Shown here: positions 1-8,832 of the stretch, piece by piece
Layout of the letters: each line of letters opens with the position of its first letter
Position numbering within the stretch: the first letter of the stretch is position 1
Source of the DNA: Hyphomicrobium_A sp964622715
Lineage (GTDB): Bacteria; Pseudomonadota; Alphaproteobacteria; Rhizobiales; Hyphomicrobiaceae
Direction: 5' to 3'
Assembly: GCA_964622715.1 (NCBI GenBank)
Contig: CAZURR010000001.1
Span: forward strand, 31,018-95,017
Length of the DNA stretch: 64,000 bases
The notes under the pieces: generated by a model
Seen by the model: only the letters and a program-made list of their open reading frames with translations
What the model was told of the DNA's origin: nothing
The model's database searches: none
Translations under genes and position numbers: made by a program

Positions 1-610
1 GTTACGACGTGAACCCCTGGGGCTCCTGTGCGCGCGGCGTCTACTGCAAAAGTGTCAATGAGGCGCGCACCGATGCCGAGGTTGCGATAAGCCGGCGCCA
101 GGTTGACATGCAGGTGAGCTGGATAAGCCAGCGTCAGAGCGGCAAAATCTTTGAAGTAATCTATATCCCCGAAACGCGGTGTTCGTGCTGGATCGTCTAG
201 GCTGCCGAGCAAGTAGCCGGCGAGTTTGCCATTGGTGTCGAACGCCAAATATGACCACTGCGGATCGTGCTCTAGATAGCGCCCGAGCCAACGCTCACGA
301 AACACCTGCCTGTCCGCCTCGCCTGCAAACGACTTTGTTCCACTCGCCTCGAAGAAGATGACTTCGAGTGCCGGAAGNNNNNNNNNNNNNNNNNNNNNNN
401 NNNNNNNNNNNNNNNNNNNNNNNNNNNNNNNNNNNNNNNNNNNNNNNNNNNNNNNNNNNNNNNNNNNNNNNNNNNNNCTGCAAACGACTTTGTTCCACTC
501 GCCTCGAAGAAGATGACTTCGAGTGCCGGAAGCAATTGTTCCCTTTGCGCGATGTCGCTCCACCGCTGGATCGCAATATCATCGCTACTGGATTCAGTCG
601 CCCGGTTCAT
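1..610 (-). CDS. GNAT family N-acetyltransferase, partial, split by a scaffold gap
   Basis: Reading on the minus strand from the ATG at 610, the protein runs into a 100-N gap (378-477). The 55 bases before the gap (323-377) are repeated exactly after it (478-532). If the two copies are collapsed, one open frame continues to the window edge. Its C-terminal part reads HLHVNLAPAYRNLGIGARLI, where RNLGIGA matches the acetyl-CoA-binding loop (Q/RxxGxG/A) of GNAT acetyltransferases. The acceptor substrate cannot be told from sequence. The gene runs off position 1, so the C-terminus is missing. As deposited it looks frameshifted, because 155 extra bases are not a multiple of three. I infer the break is an assembly artefact and not a pseudogene. 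Confidence 0.75.
378..477. other. 100-N assembly gap
   Basis: Exactly 100 N, the conventional placeholder for a gap of unknown size. It is flanked by identical 55-bp ends (323-377 and 478-532), so the true gap is probably zero or negative. Confidence 0.97.
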
Positions 611-658
611 GGCACCAACTCTGCCTGCGTCAGCCGGCGCATGCCACCTGGAATTATG

Positions 659-690
659 AAAAAAAAGGACCGGAACGAATCCGGCCCTTT
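659..690 (-). terminator. Rho-independent terminator of the Gly/Arg-rich protein gene
   Basis: On the minus strand an 11-bp stem (AAAGGGCCGGA against TCCGGTCCTTT, one mismatch) with a short loop is followed by eight T (the A run at 659-666). It lies about 27 bases past the stop codon at 717. Confidence 0.75.
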
Positions 691-716
691 GAAGTCAAAA
701 TCTACGATCGCCCGGC

Positions 717-1202
717 TCAGTAGTAGTAGTTCCGGCAGCGATAGTAGCGGTCCCACCAATAAGGGCTGCCAGTTGCGTATGCTCTCCGCCTCAACCAGCC
801 GCAGGTGCCGGTATAGTAGCCACCATAGTAGCCGTAGACACGCCCGCGGCGAAAACGCCGGCGACGATAGCGGCGTTTGTTATAGCCACGATATCCGTAG
901 ACGCGTCCGCGACGGTAGCCGCGCCCGCGGAATCCGCGACGGCTACCATAAGCGCGCCCACGAAAACCACGTCCGCCGCGGATTCCACGACCACCACCGA
1001 AACTTCGTCCGCCGCCACGAAATCCGCGTCCGCCGCCGCGAAAACCGCCGCCGCCGCCACGCCGGGCTATATGCGTCACCGTATCAGCATTTTTCTCAAT
1101 ACCTAAATTGACGCTCGGAAGGGCTTGCGCCGGCGGAGGGGCGGCCAGCGCCGCAAACAGGCCTCCCGCCACGGCACATGCCACCAATAAAGTTTTGTTC
1201 AT
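717..1202 (-). CDS. secreted Gly/Arg/Tyr-rich low-complexity protein
   Basis: About 161 aa. The start at 1202 (MNKTLLVAC) was chosen over an in-frame ATG 13 codons upstream, because GAGAGGAGA sits just before it and because it opens a normal signal peptide: a hydrophobic core followed by AQA near residue 27. After a short spacer the mature part is almost entirely GGGR, FRGR and RRYRRRR repeats, turning Tyr/Trp-rich at the C-terminus (YYGGYY, YWWDRYY). It is strongly basic. Similar Gly/Arg-rich exported proteins occur in Hyphomicrobiales, but no function can be assigned. An envelope or nucleic-acid-binding surface protein is only a guess. Confidence 0.7.
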   Translation of the reverse strand: MNKTLLVACAVAGGLFAALAAPPPAQALPSVNLGIEKNADTVTHIARRGGGGGFRGGGRGFRGGGRSFGGGRGIRGGRGFRGRAYGSRRGFRGRGYRRGRVYGYRGYNKRRYRRRRFRRGRVYGYYGGYYTGTCGWLRRRAYATGSPYWWDRYYRCRNYYY

Positions 1203-1396
1203 TCTCGCGTCTCCTCTCACGCCGAACGTTATTTGCATCACGGCTTATTCCTAGCCGCTTCTCAGCACATGGTTGCTAACACCAAAATAGTCGAGGACTG
1301 CCACTGGATAACCTATACTTTCTTACATGAACGAATTGTAGCGCTTGCCAAAAAACTCCGAAAACGGATCGCATTTCTTCCAAACCATAAATCCGC

Positions 1397-1699
1397 TCAG
1401 GCGCGTTCACGCGCAATTGTGGCGATCCATGGTGATGGAGCCGACGCTGGCTCCACTGCGCCGTAGTTTGGGCTGAAGGGTTCTGCTGGATTATCCAAAA
1501 ACGGATCAGATCGCCTGCGCGGCGGGAGTTGTGCATCGCGGCCGTCGTCCTCGATTTCGACAGAGGGACGCAGCGAAAGGCCGGCAAAGCGGCCAACCTC
1601 ATCCGACGCATGCCGAATTTTGCCCTCGGCACCGGGAGCTGTCGAGGCGCACCCACTGACCAGGACAGCCACCACAAGTCCCACAATTTGGGCTGGCAT
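1397..1699 (-). CDS. small putative lipoprotein
   Basis: About 100 aa. The N-terminus MPAQIVGLVVAVLVSGC has a hydrophobic core and an LVSGC lipobox, with Cys17 as the lipidation site, so it is probably anchored in the membrane facing the periplasm. The mature part is polar and Pro-rich (PPRRRSDPF, PFSPNYG) without a recognisable domain. The frame extends further upstream (to 1768), but starting at 1699 places the lipobox correctly. No function is proposed. Confidence 0.55.
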   Translation of the reverse strand: MPAQIVGLVVAVLVSGCASTAPGAEGKIRHASDEVGRFAGLSLRPSVEIEDDGRDAQLPPRRRSDPFLDNPAEPFSPNYGAVEPASAPSPWIATIARERA

Positions 1700-1846
1700 T
1701 TTGGCACTCACCGGCCACCTGCCGCCACTCAACACATACATCACACGACCACCGCTTAACTGACACAACTGAGCCGATCCTGATGGAGTTTGGTTAATGA
1801 CAAGCTAAGACGCGTGCAGAAATGACAAAGGCCTGCCGTACGCTCG

Positions 1847-2473
1847 CTAGACGAGCCCGCTGGCACCGACGCCGCTAAACACGGCTTGCACGGCGATTGC
1901 CGCAAGCAGGATGCCGAACACGCGCATCAATACACGCTGTGCTGTGATGCCGATCATGGCATTCAGCTGCTGCGAAAGAAGGAGCAACGCAAGCGTAATT
2001 GCCATCACGGCGGCGAGCGCGGCAAGCGTCACGCCAAGGGCAGCCACATCCCCCTCGACATTCGCTGCAAGCAGAATGCCCGCACTCATCGCACCAGGAC
2101 CGGCAAGCAGTGGCGTGGCCAGTGGAAAGACGGCAATGTCATCTTTCGTTTGCGCTTCGGCGTCCTCCAATTGGGTCAGCTTGAAGGCGCTCGTTGGCCG
2201 CGCAAAGATCATATCGAGCGCAATAATTAATAGAATAATACCGCCCGCCGTCTGCAAGGCGGGAATCGTGACGCCGAGTTGATCGAGAACCGGCTGGCCT
2301 AGCAACGTGAATACCAAAAGGATGAGACTTGCGATCAACGTGGCACGCACCGCGATGGCGGCACGCGCGCGGACCGTCATTTTTGGCGTTAGTGTCGCAA
2401 ACAACACAGCCGCCTCAACCGGACCAATGGTGGCAAAGAAGGTTGTGAAACTTGTGAGCGCAATCTCAAGCAT
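1847..2473 (-). CDS. MarC family integral membrane protein
   Basis: A 208-aa protein with about six hydrophobic segments. The family hallmarks are an N-terminal FATIGPVEAAVLFATLTP segment (Pro in the first helix, then a Pro-ended helix), a central GGIILLIIALDMI, and PLATPLLAGPGAMSAGILLA, the conserved PLAxPLLAGPGA motif. MarC proteins were once linked to multiple antibiotic resistance, a link later disputed, so the physiological role is open. The gene is a single unit on the minus strand with no close partner. Confidence 0.88.
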   Translation of the reverse strand: MLEIALTSFTTFFATIGPVEAAVLFATLTPKMTVRARAAIAVRATLIASLILLVFTLLGQPVLDQLGVTIPALQTAGGIILLIIALDMIFARPTSAFKLTQLEDAEAQTKDDIAVFPLATPLLAGPGAMSAGILLAANVEGDVAALGVTLAALAAVMAITLALLLLSQQLNAMIGITAQRVLMRVFGILLAAIAVQAVFSGVGASGLV

Positions 2474-2714
2474 CGCTCGTCAAAGCCTCGTAATTAACGC
2501 CAAATGCGTGTTCTGCGTTATCTCGAGCGCAACTGTTCTCCGGTTGCGATTCGAATGAGCGCGTCTTGATCCTCCTTATCAGCAGTCCTGCATCAATGCT
2601 GCTAGCACCTTGAGGCACCGCCACAATTTTATTGCGCGCCTCTCTCTCTGACATATCATTTGCTGACTGCATGATACGAGTCGGGATGGGGGCGTCTGAT
2701 CGGTGGAGAAGACG

Positions 2715-2984
2715 ATGGCCAATTCTGAACTTGCCGCCCTAATGAAGGGCTACAGTCTGACGACGGCAGAGATCCTCTACCATCTGCCCGATCATCCAGC
2801 CCTGCTGCAAAGCTACGTCTGGCAGGACTACGACCTCCATCCGCGCTTTCCCAAGCTCAAGGGATTCCTCGACTTCTGGTCGGCAAAGCTCGAAGGCAAA
2901 CTCTATAAGGTCACCGTTGCTCACCACAAGCTGATCACGCCTGCTGAGGTACGCCTCGTCGGCGCAGAGCTCCGGGTGCACTAG
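2715..2984 (+). CDS. usg: Usg family protein
   Basis: About 89 aa. It matches the short alphaproteobacterial Usg family along its whole length: TTAEILYHLPDHPALLQSYV, then WQDYDL, FPKLKGFLDFW, KLEGKLYKVTVAHHKLI and PAEVR. The ATG at 2715 is preferred over a GTG at 2703 because GGAGAAG lies at good spacing just upstream. No enzymatic activity is established for this family; I assign it by residue pattern only. Confidence 0.85.
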   Translation: MANSELAALMKGYSLTTAEILYHLPDHPALLQSYVWQDYDLHPRFPKLKGFLDFWSAKLEGKLYKVTVAHHKLITPAEVRLVGAELRVH

Positions 2985-3050
2985 TAGACCACGTCGGCTT
3001 GTTGTTAATCTCCCGACAAACGATGGTACTGGCGACGTCGCAACACTGCG

Positions 3051-3632
3051 CTAAGATTCTTGCATCGTAAAAAACGTGCCCCCGCTCCATAGGCCGAGCA
3101 CAGAACGGCCGTCGCGCATCTCCTCGCCTGCAAGTCCAACGAGATCATAATAGAGAGGTCGCGTGAGGAGCGCATCGAGGCGGCCGCGAACACGCACATA
3201 CGGCTTAGGCCCGCCGCTCGGTTCTTGAAGCGAAAACCGCAAGGGATGCTCGGGGCCGCAGCGCAGAATGTCGTCGACGTTGGTGCGAAAGATCAGCTCT
3301 TGACCTTTCCCTGCGCCGTCCACCTCCATTTCGACAGCCAGGAACGGCGCGTCCTCGACCGCCACGTCCACCTTCTCGGCAGGCGTCACGAGGTAGGTGC
3401 GCCCGTCTGCGTCCTTCCTGAGCACGTTGGCAAAAAGCTTAATCAGCGACGGCCGCCTAATGGGGCTACCGCGATAGACCCAAGTCCCGTCAGCGCAGAT
3501 CTTCAGCCCGATGTCGCCGCAATAGGGCGGATCCCAGCGCTCCACGGGCGGCGGCCCAGGATCACGCTCAGCCTGCAACAACGCCGCAATCCTGCCGATC
3601 TCCTCGCTCTGGGTCACTTTGGTGCGATCCAT
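3051..3632 (-). CDS. DUF1285 domain protein
   Basis: A 193-aa soluble protein. The family pattern is clear: ERWDPPYCGDIGLKICADGT, WVYRGSPIRRPSLIKLFANV, DGRTYLVTPAEKV, then VEDAPFLAVEM and RFSLQ. The function of DUF1285 is unknown. In many Hyphomicrobiales it sits divergent to moxR, as here; the 298-bp space to the moxR start must hold both promoters. The nudix and CCA-adding enzyme genes that I recall often following it in rhizobia are absent here. Confidence 0.85.
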   Translation of the reverse strand: MDRTKVTQSEEIGRIAALLQAERDPGPPPVERWDPPYCGDIGLKICADGTWVYRGSPIRRPSLIKLFANVLRKDADGRTYLVTPAEKVDVAVEDAPFLAVEMEVDGAGKGQELIFRTNVDDILRCGPEHPLRFSLQEPSGGPKPYVRVRGRLDALLTRPLYYDLVGLAGEEMRDGRSVLGLWSGGTFFTMQES

Positions 3633-3930
3633 TAGCGCCCAATCCCACCAGATCTTCGCTCAAGCATCCCCAATCATTCTATATGCCCAATTGCCAACCG
3701 GCAGGTCTCCGGGCGACACTTCCCGTATGCTCGGAAGGTACTTTCTGAGCGGGAGGCCACAAGGAGCAAACATTTGCCTGGGCATATCAGCAACTTTCGG
3801 TGGATGCGGCACGCTAGACACATACTAACGTAACATTCACTTGACCCGGGGCACTGCGGCCTCAATCGTTGAGTTTCATGCCTTCCAGACCGACATTTCC
3901 CTCGAAGCTGACAAGCGAGCCATTGCCATT

Positions 3931-4929
3931 ATGAGCACAGTCATAGAGACCCATGCTGATATTGTGCCCCGTCTTGAGGCGGCGGCCGAGCGCGTGCAAC
4001 GGGCGCACAAAGCGGCAGCCTCCGTTATCTTCGGCCAAGATCTCGTAATCGAGCGTTCGCTCGTGACGATCCTCTCGGGCGGCCATGCCCTTCTGATCGG
4101 CGTGCCGGGCCTGGCTAAGACGCTCCTCGTTGAGACACTCGGCTCGGTGTTAGGTCTCGATGCCAAACGTATCCAGTTTACGCCCGATCTCATGCCCTCC
4201 GACATCATTGGGTCGGAAGTCTTAGAGGATGCGCCTGGTGAACGCCGCTCCTTCCGCTTCATCAAGGGCCCGATCTTCACCCAGCTGTTGATGGCCGACG
4301 AGATCAACCGCGCCTCACCAAAAACCCAGTCCGCGCTTTTGCAGGCAATGCAAGAGCATCACGTGACCGTAGCCGGCGCCCGCCACGACGTGCCTGCACC
4401 CTTCCACGTTCTTGCAACACAGAATCCCTTGGAACAGGAAGGTACATACCCATTGCCAGAGGCGCAGCTCGACCGCTTCTTGTTGCAGATCGACGTGAGT
4501 TACCCCGACCTCAGTGCCGAGCGGCGCATGTTGTTCGCCACGACCGGCACCGACGAACGCCGGCTAGACACGATCCTCACGGCCACCGAATTGATGTCCA
4601 TTCAGCGGCTCGTGCGTCAAATCCCGGTGCCAGACAAAGTCGTCGACGCCATCTTGAGGCTCGTGCGCTCCGCACGACCCGGTACTGGCGCCAGCGAGGA
4701 AACCGATCGCCTCGTCGCTTGGGGGCCTGGCCCCCGTGCCAGCCAGGCGCTAATGCTAGCCGTGCGTGCCAAAGCGCTTATCGACGGGCGCCTTGCGCCT
4801 TCGGTTGAGGACGTCCTCGCACTTGCTGAATCCGTACTCAAACACCGCATGGCATTGACGTTTGCTGCGCGTGCCGAAGGGCAGAGCCTGGATGCTGTAA
4901 TCTCCCGGCTCGTAGCAGCGGTGGAGTAA
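3931..4929 (+). CDS. MoxR family AAA+ ATPase
   Basis: 332 aa. The Walker A motif GVPGLAKT is at residues 57-64, Walker B LLMADE at 119-124, and the sensor-1 region is HVLATQNPLEQEGTYPLPEA, which is typical of MoxR ATPases. The ATG at 3931 is the start expected from the family; the frame remains open about 30 codons upstream. MoxR ATPases act as chaperone-like partners of VWA-domain proteins. The next three genes follow with gaps of at most about 10 bases or an overlap, so they form one operon. The target of the system is not known. Confidence 0.93.
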   Translation: MSTVIETHADIVPRLEAAAERVQRAHKAAASVIFGQDLVIERSLVTILSGGHALLIGVPGLAKTLLVETLGSVLGLDAKRIQFTPDLMPSDIIGSEVLEDAPGERRSFRFIKGPIFTQLLMADEINRASPKTQSALLQAMQEHHVTVAGARHDVPAPFHVLATQNPLEQEGTYPLPEAQLDRFLLQIDVSYPDLSAERRMLFATTGTDERRLDTILTATELMSIQRLVRQIPVPDKVVDAILRLVRSARPGTGASEETDRLVAWGPGPRASQALMLAVRAKALIDGRLAPSVEDVLALAESVLKHRMALTFAARAEGQSLDAVISRLVAAVE

Positions 4930-4932
4930 GGA

Positions 4933-5913
4933 ATGGGGAACGCCTCCGGGCAGGCCCGTCAGGATCTCCCCCGGCGCGCCGGGGTCCTGACTCTCGAACG
5001 CGAAGCACACGGTCTTGCCGACCGGCTGCCAGACATCCTTATCGACGCCAAGCGCATCGCGCAGACGGTCGCACACGGGATTCATGGCAGACGACGCGCC
5101 GGGCCGGGCGAGACATTTTGGCAATTTCGCCAATTCCAATCGAGCGACACCGCCCAGCTGATCGACTGGCGGCGTTCGGCAAGCTCCGACCACCTTTATG
5201 TGCGCGAGCGCGAGTGGGAGGCGGCGCATACGGTTTGGCTATGGCCCAATTTGTCGCCATCCATGGAGTTCCAAAGCCATCTCGCCGACGTGACCAAGCG
5301 CGACCGCGCCATCGTGCTCACATTTGCTGCGGCCGAACTCCTGGTTCGCGGTGGCGAGCGCGTGGCCTTTCTAGGTCTGACACAGCCGACGGCCAGCCGT
5401 AGGGCGTCCACACGCATTGCCGAGGCCATCGCCACGCAAGCTGCCACGCCGGTACTCACATCGAGTCAACCACCCAAAGCCCGGCTAACGCGGTTCTCGG
5501 GCACTATTTTATTCAGCGACTTCCTCGATCCCATCGAGAAAACACGAGCGCACGTTGAAGCGCTGGCAGCTGAAGGTACAGCCGGCCACCTCGTGCAGGT
5601 TCTCGATCCCGCGGAAGAAACGCTTCCCTATGAGGGCCGCACCGAATTCTTGAGCCCATCAGGCGGGGAGCGTTGGGTTGCCGACCGCGTGCAGAGCCTG
5701 CGTGGTCAATACAAAGAGCGCTTCGAAGCGCATCGTGCCGAGCTTGAGGAGCTTGCCAAACGTCTTGGCTGGTCGTTCCTTTTGCACCACACGGACCGGC
5801 CGGCGTCGGAGCCGCTGCTCACTCTCATCATGCGGCTCGAAGGCGGGCACGGCCACTATCGCTGGCAAGACCAACCAAGCGTCTTGACACCTGCATCTGA
5901 GGCAAGCCCATGA
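4933..5913 (+). CDS. DUF58 domain protein of the MoxR operon
   Basis: 326 aa, starting 3 bases after the moxR stop; GGAGTAAGGA across the junction serves as ribosome binding site. The DUF58 core lies at about residues 60-111: ETFWQFRQFQSSDTAQLIDW, then RRSASSDHLYVREREWEAAH and a Pro-Ser-Met segment in the place of the usual D-x-S-x-S-M. The first MIDAS aspartate is therefore not obvious (WPNLSPSM). DUF58 proteins are routinely found with MoxR and VWA proteins; the biochemical role is unknown. The stop overlaps the next start (ATGA). Confidence 0.9.
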   Translation: MGNASGQARQDLPRRAGVLTLEREAHGLADRLPDILIDAKRIAQTVAHGIHGRRRAGPGETFWQFRQFQSSDTAQLIDWRRSASSDHLYVREREWEAAHTVWLWPNLSPSMEFQSHLADVTKRDRAIVLTFAAAELLVRGGERVAFLGLTQPTASRRASTRIAEAIATQAATPVLTSSQPPKARLTRFSGTILFSDFLDPIEKTRAHVEALAAEGTAGHLVQVLDPAEETLPYEGRTEFLSPSGGERWVADRVQSLRGQYKERFEAHRAELEELAKRLGWSFLLHHTDRPASEPLLTLIMRLEGGHGHYRWQDQPSVLTPASEASP

Positions 5914-8822
5914 GTTTTGGCGCGCTAGCCTTCCTCAGTCCCTGGCTTCTGGGCGCCCTTGTAACGCTGCCTGTCATCTATTGGCTGCTGCGCACAGTAC
6001 CGCCGCGGCCGCGCCAACTCACATTCCCGCCGACGCGCATTCTCGTCGGTATCGAAAACCAGGAAAAGACCCCGGCAAAGTCACCCTGGTGGCTAACTCT
6101 GATCCGCCTGCTCGCCGCCGCGCTCATCATTTTCGCACTCGCTGAACCTGTATTGAATCCATCGCGCAAGGCAACGCTCGAAGGCTCAGGCCCGGTGGCG
6201 ATCGTCGTCGACAACGGCTGGGCGTCAGCTTCGCACTGGACCGAGCGTACTCGCATGATCGAACGCACGATTGGCGACGCCGAAGCTTTGGGCCGTCCGG
6301 TCGTGATCCTTCCCACCGCCAGTACAGCCAAGACGACAACAGCGAACATCGAAGCGCCCAGTGATGCGCGTTCCAGCGCCGCCGCCATTGAGCCGCAGCC
6401 CTTCGCACCGGACCGCTCCACAGCCGTCTCCGCGCTTGAAACTACGCTTAAGAACTCAACCGATACAGGCGCAAGCATCGTATGGCTCAGCGACGGTATC
6501 GACCATGACGGCAAGGCAAGTGAGATCATCGAACGCCTGCAGCGAATGGCAGAAGGCGGCACCTTCGCCATTGTGGAGGGTCAGCGCGGCAGCCAGGCTA
6601 TCGGCCTCTCCGCCGGCATCGGCCAGAGCAGCAAACTCAACGCCAAAATTAAGCGGGCTGAAGGTGGTCTACGCGAGGGCTTCATTCATGCCTATTCCAT
6701 GCGTGGCCAGCGGCTCGGTGAGACTCCGTTCCGCCTCGGCGTTGGCGAGAGTTCCGCAACCGTGCCCCTCGATCTGCCGCTCGAGCTGCGCAATCAGGTT
6801 GCCCGCGTCGAAATTGCCGGCGAGCGCTCAGCTGGCGCGGTGAGCCTTTTAGACGCACGTTCGCAATGGCAGCGCGTCGCACTCATCTCCGGTGAAGCTC
6901 GCGAGGAAGCGCAGCCCCTGCTGGCCCCTCTCTACTATATCGACAAGGCCCTTCGGCCCTTTGCCGAGATCGTTGAGCCCAAGGGTTCCAATCTCGCCGC
7001 CGGAATCCGCGACGCATTTTCACAGAATGCAACGGTCCTCATGCTGGCTGACATCGGCACGTTGTCAGGCGACGTCAAACAACGGGTCGATGATTGGGTC
7101 AAACGCGGCGGCGTGCTCGTGCGCTTTGCTGGGCCACGGCTGGAGAACGGCGGCGACGAATTGCTGCCCGCACCGCTGCGCATTGGCGGGCGTACTTTGG
7201 GCGGCGCACTGTCCTGGTCCACGCCGCAACCGCTGGCGGCCTTCGAGGAGACAAGCCTATTTGCTGGCCTTGATGTTCCCGCCGAGGTGACCGTCAATCG
7301 CCAAGTTCTCTCTGATCCTGCACAGCTTGGCCCCGATACCATGGTGTGGGCGCGCCTGAAGGATGGGACACCGCTGGTCACGGCGCAGAAGCGCGGCGAC
7401 GGACAAATCGTGCTGTTCCACGTGACCGCCAACTCGAACTGGTCGAACCTACCGCTCTCAGGGCTCTTCGTTGATATGCTACGCCGTATCGCAACACTCC
7501 GCGGCACGGCAGTGGCCAGCGGCGAGGCTACGGTCGCGGACGCTGGCGACTCAAGCAAAGCACCTGACTCGCCCGCCGTTCTAACGCCCTTGCAAACACT
7601 TGATGGTTTTGGCGTGTTGAAATCTCCGCCGCCGACAGCACAGCCGATTCCGGCGAGCAAGGCCAACAACATGATCCCGAGCCTCGATCATCCGCCCGGG
7701 TACTACGGTGCGGGCAGCTCGCCGCGCGCCATAAATGTATTGGGGCCCAAGAGCACGCTGGAACCGCTGCCATCTCTGCCGGCACAAACGCAGCGCTTGA
7801 GCTACCAAAGTGAAGGCGCGAAGCCGCTCAAGTCGTGGTTGTTGCTTGCAGCTCTCGCCCTGCTATTCCTCGACATCATGGCCGTCATCTTCCTGCAGCG
7901 CGGCGGTCTGCGTCTGGGTCGACCCACACCGCGGGCACCAGCAGCGACAGTTTTTGTCATCGCAATCACAGGACTGGCGGTTGCAGTCGCAATGGCCTCG
8001 CCGCTGCACGCACAAACTTTCCGCGGAACAACGCCACAGCCTGTCATGCCGGAAAACGTCTCGCCCGAAGATACCCGCGCCATGGAGGCCACCAGCAAGG
8101 TCACACTTGGTTATGTTCTCACCGGCGACCGCGAGGCCGACGAGATTAGCCGGCTTGGGCTTGAAGGCTTGGGGCGCGTACTTGCTGTACGAACCGCTAT
8201 CGAGCCGGGCGACCCGATGGGCGTCAACATTTTGAACGACGAGATCACCTTCTACCCTATTCTGTACTGGCCAGTGTTGGAGAACGCCGAAGCGCTGCCC
8301 GATCCGGTGCTCGCCAAGATCGACGCCTTCATGAAGCAAGGCGGACTCATTATCTTCGACACGCGCGACTACGGCCAAGGCCTTCCCGCCGGCGGGCCCA
8401 TCTCCGGAGCGGGCGGCAAAGCATTGCAACGCATCTTGGGCCGGCTCGACGTGCCGCGCCTGGAGCCTGTGCCGGAAAACCACGTACTCACCAAAGCGTT
8501 TTATCTGTTGCGCACCTTTCCAGGCCGCTGGGATGGCGGGCAGCTTTGGGTCGAGGCGCGCAGTGACAATCCAACACAGGACCGGCGCCGAGCGCGCGTG
8601 TCTGATGACGTCACCTCCATCATCATCACGCCCAACGATCTTGCCTCGGCATGGGCGCTCGATGAGCGGGGCCGTCCGCTCTATCCCACCGTCGGTGGTG
8701 GAGAAAACCAGCGCGAGATGTCATTCCGCACGGGTATCAACATCGTGATGCACGCGTTGACGGGAAACTACAAAGCCGACCAGGTCCACATACCAGCGCT
8801 GCTGGAGCGTTTGGGCCAATGA
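5910..8822 (+). CDS. BatA-like N-terminus plus DUF4159 membrane protein
   Basis: 970 aa. The N-terminus carries an aerotolerance (BatA-like) module with two membrane helices (about residues 8-28 and 60-80; FLSPWLLGALVTLPVIYWLL). A long periplasmic or cytoplasmic middle follows, then another helix near 640-665 and a C-terminal DUF4159 domain from about residue 703, including ITFYPILYWPV and GGLIIFDTRDYG. The start overlaps the stop of the DUF58 gene by four bases, which indicates translational coupling. It probably works in a membrane complex with the MoxR ATPase; the substrate is unknown. Confidence 0.88.
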   Translation: MSFGALAFLSPWLLGALVTLPVIYWLLRTVPPRPRQLTFPPTRILVGIENQEKTPAKSPWWLTLIRLLAAALIIFALAEPVLNPSRKATLEGSGPVAIVVDNGWASASHWTERTRMIERTIGDAEALGRPVVILPTASTAKTTTANIEAPSDARSSAAAIEPQPFAPDRSTAVSALETTLKNSTDTGASIVWLSDGIDHDGKASEIIERLQRMAEGGTFAIVEGQRGSQAIGLSAGIGQSSKLNAKIKRAEGGLREGFIHAYSMRGQRLGETPFRLGVGESSATVPLDLPLELRNQVARVEIAGERSAGAVSLLDARSQWQRVALISGEAREEAQPLLAPLYYIDKALRPFAEIVEPKGSNLAAGIRDAFSQNATVLMLADIGTLSGDVKQRVDDWVKRGGVLVRFAGPRLENGGDELLPAPLRIGGRTLGGALSWSTPQPLAAFEETSLFAGLDVPAEVTVNRQVLSDPAQLGPDTMVWARLKDGTPLVTAQKRGDGQIVLFHVTANSNWSNLPLSGLFVDMLRRIATLRGTAVASGEATVADAGDSSKAPDSPAVLTPLQTLDGFGVLKSPPPTAQPIPASKANNMIPSLDHPPGYYGAGSSPRAINVLGPKSTLEPLPSLPAQTQRLSYQSEGAKPLKSWLLLAALALLFLDIMAVIFLQRGGLRLGRPTPRAPAATVFVIAITGLAVAVAMASPLHAQTFRGTTPQPVMPENVSPEDTRAMEATSKVTLGYVLTGDREADEISRLGLEGLGRVLAVRTAIEPGDPMGVNILNDEITFYPILYWPVLENAEALPDPVLAKIDAFMKQGGLIIFDTRDYGQGLPAGGPISGAGGKALQRILGRLDVPRLEPVPENHVLTKAFYLLRTFPGRWDGGQLWVEARSDNPTQDRRRARVSDDVTSIIITPNDLASAWALDERGRPLYPTVGGGENQREMSFRTGINIVMHALTGNYKADQVHIPALLERLGQ

Positions 8823-8832
8823 GGTTTCGTTT

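Noticed and set aside
323..532. A 55-bp direct repeat on both sides of the N run
   Set aside because: I do not count it as a biological repeat; it is best explained by overlapping contig ends joined with a placeholder gap.
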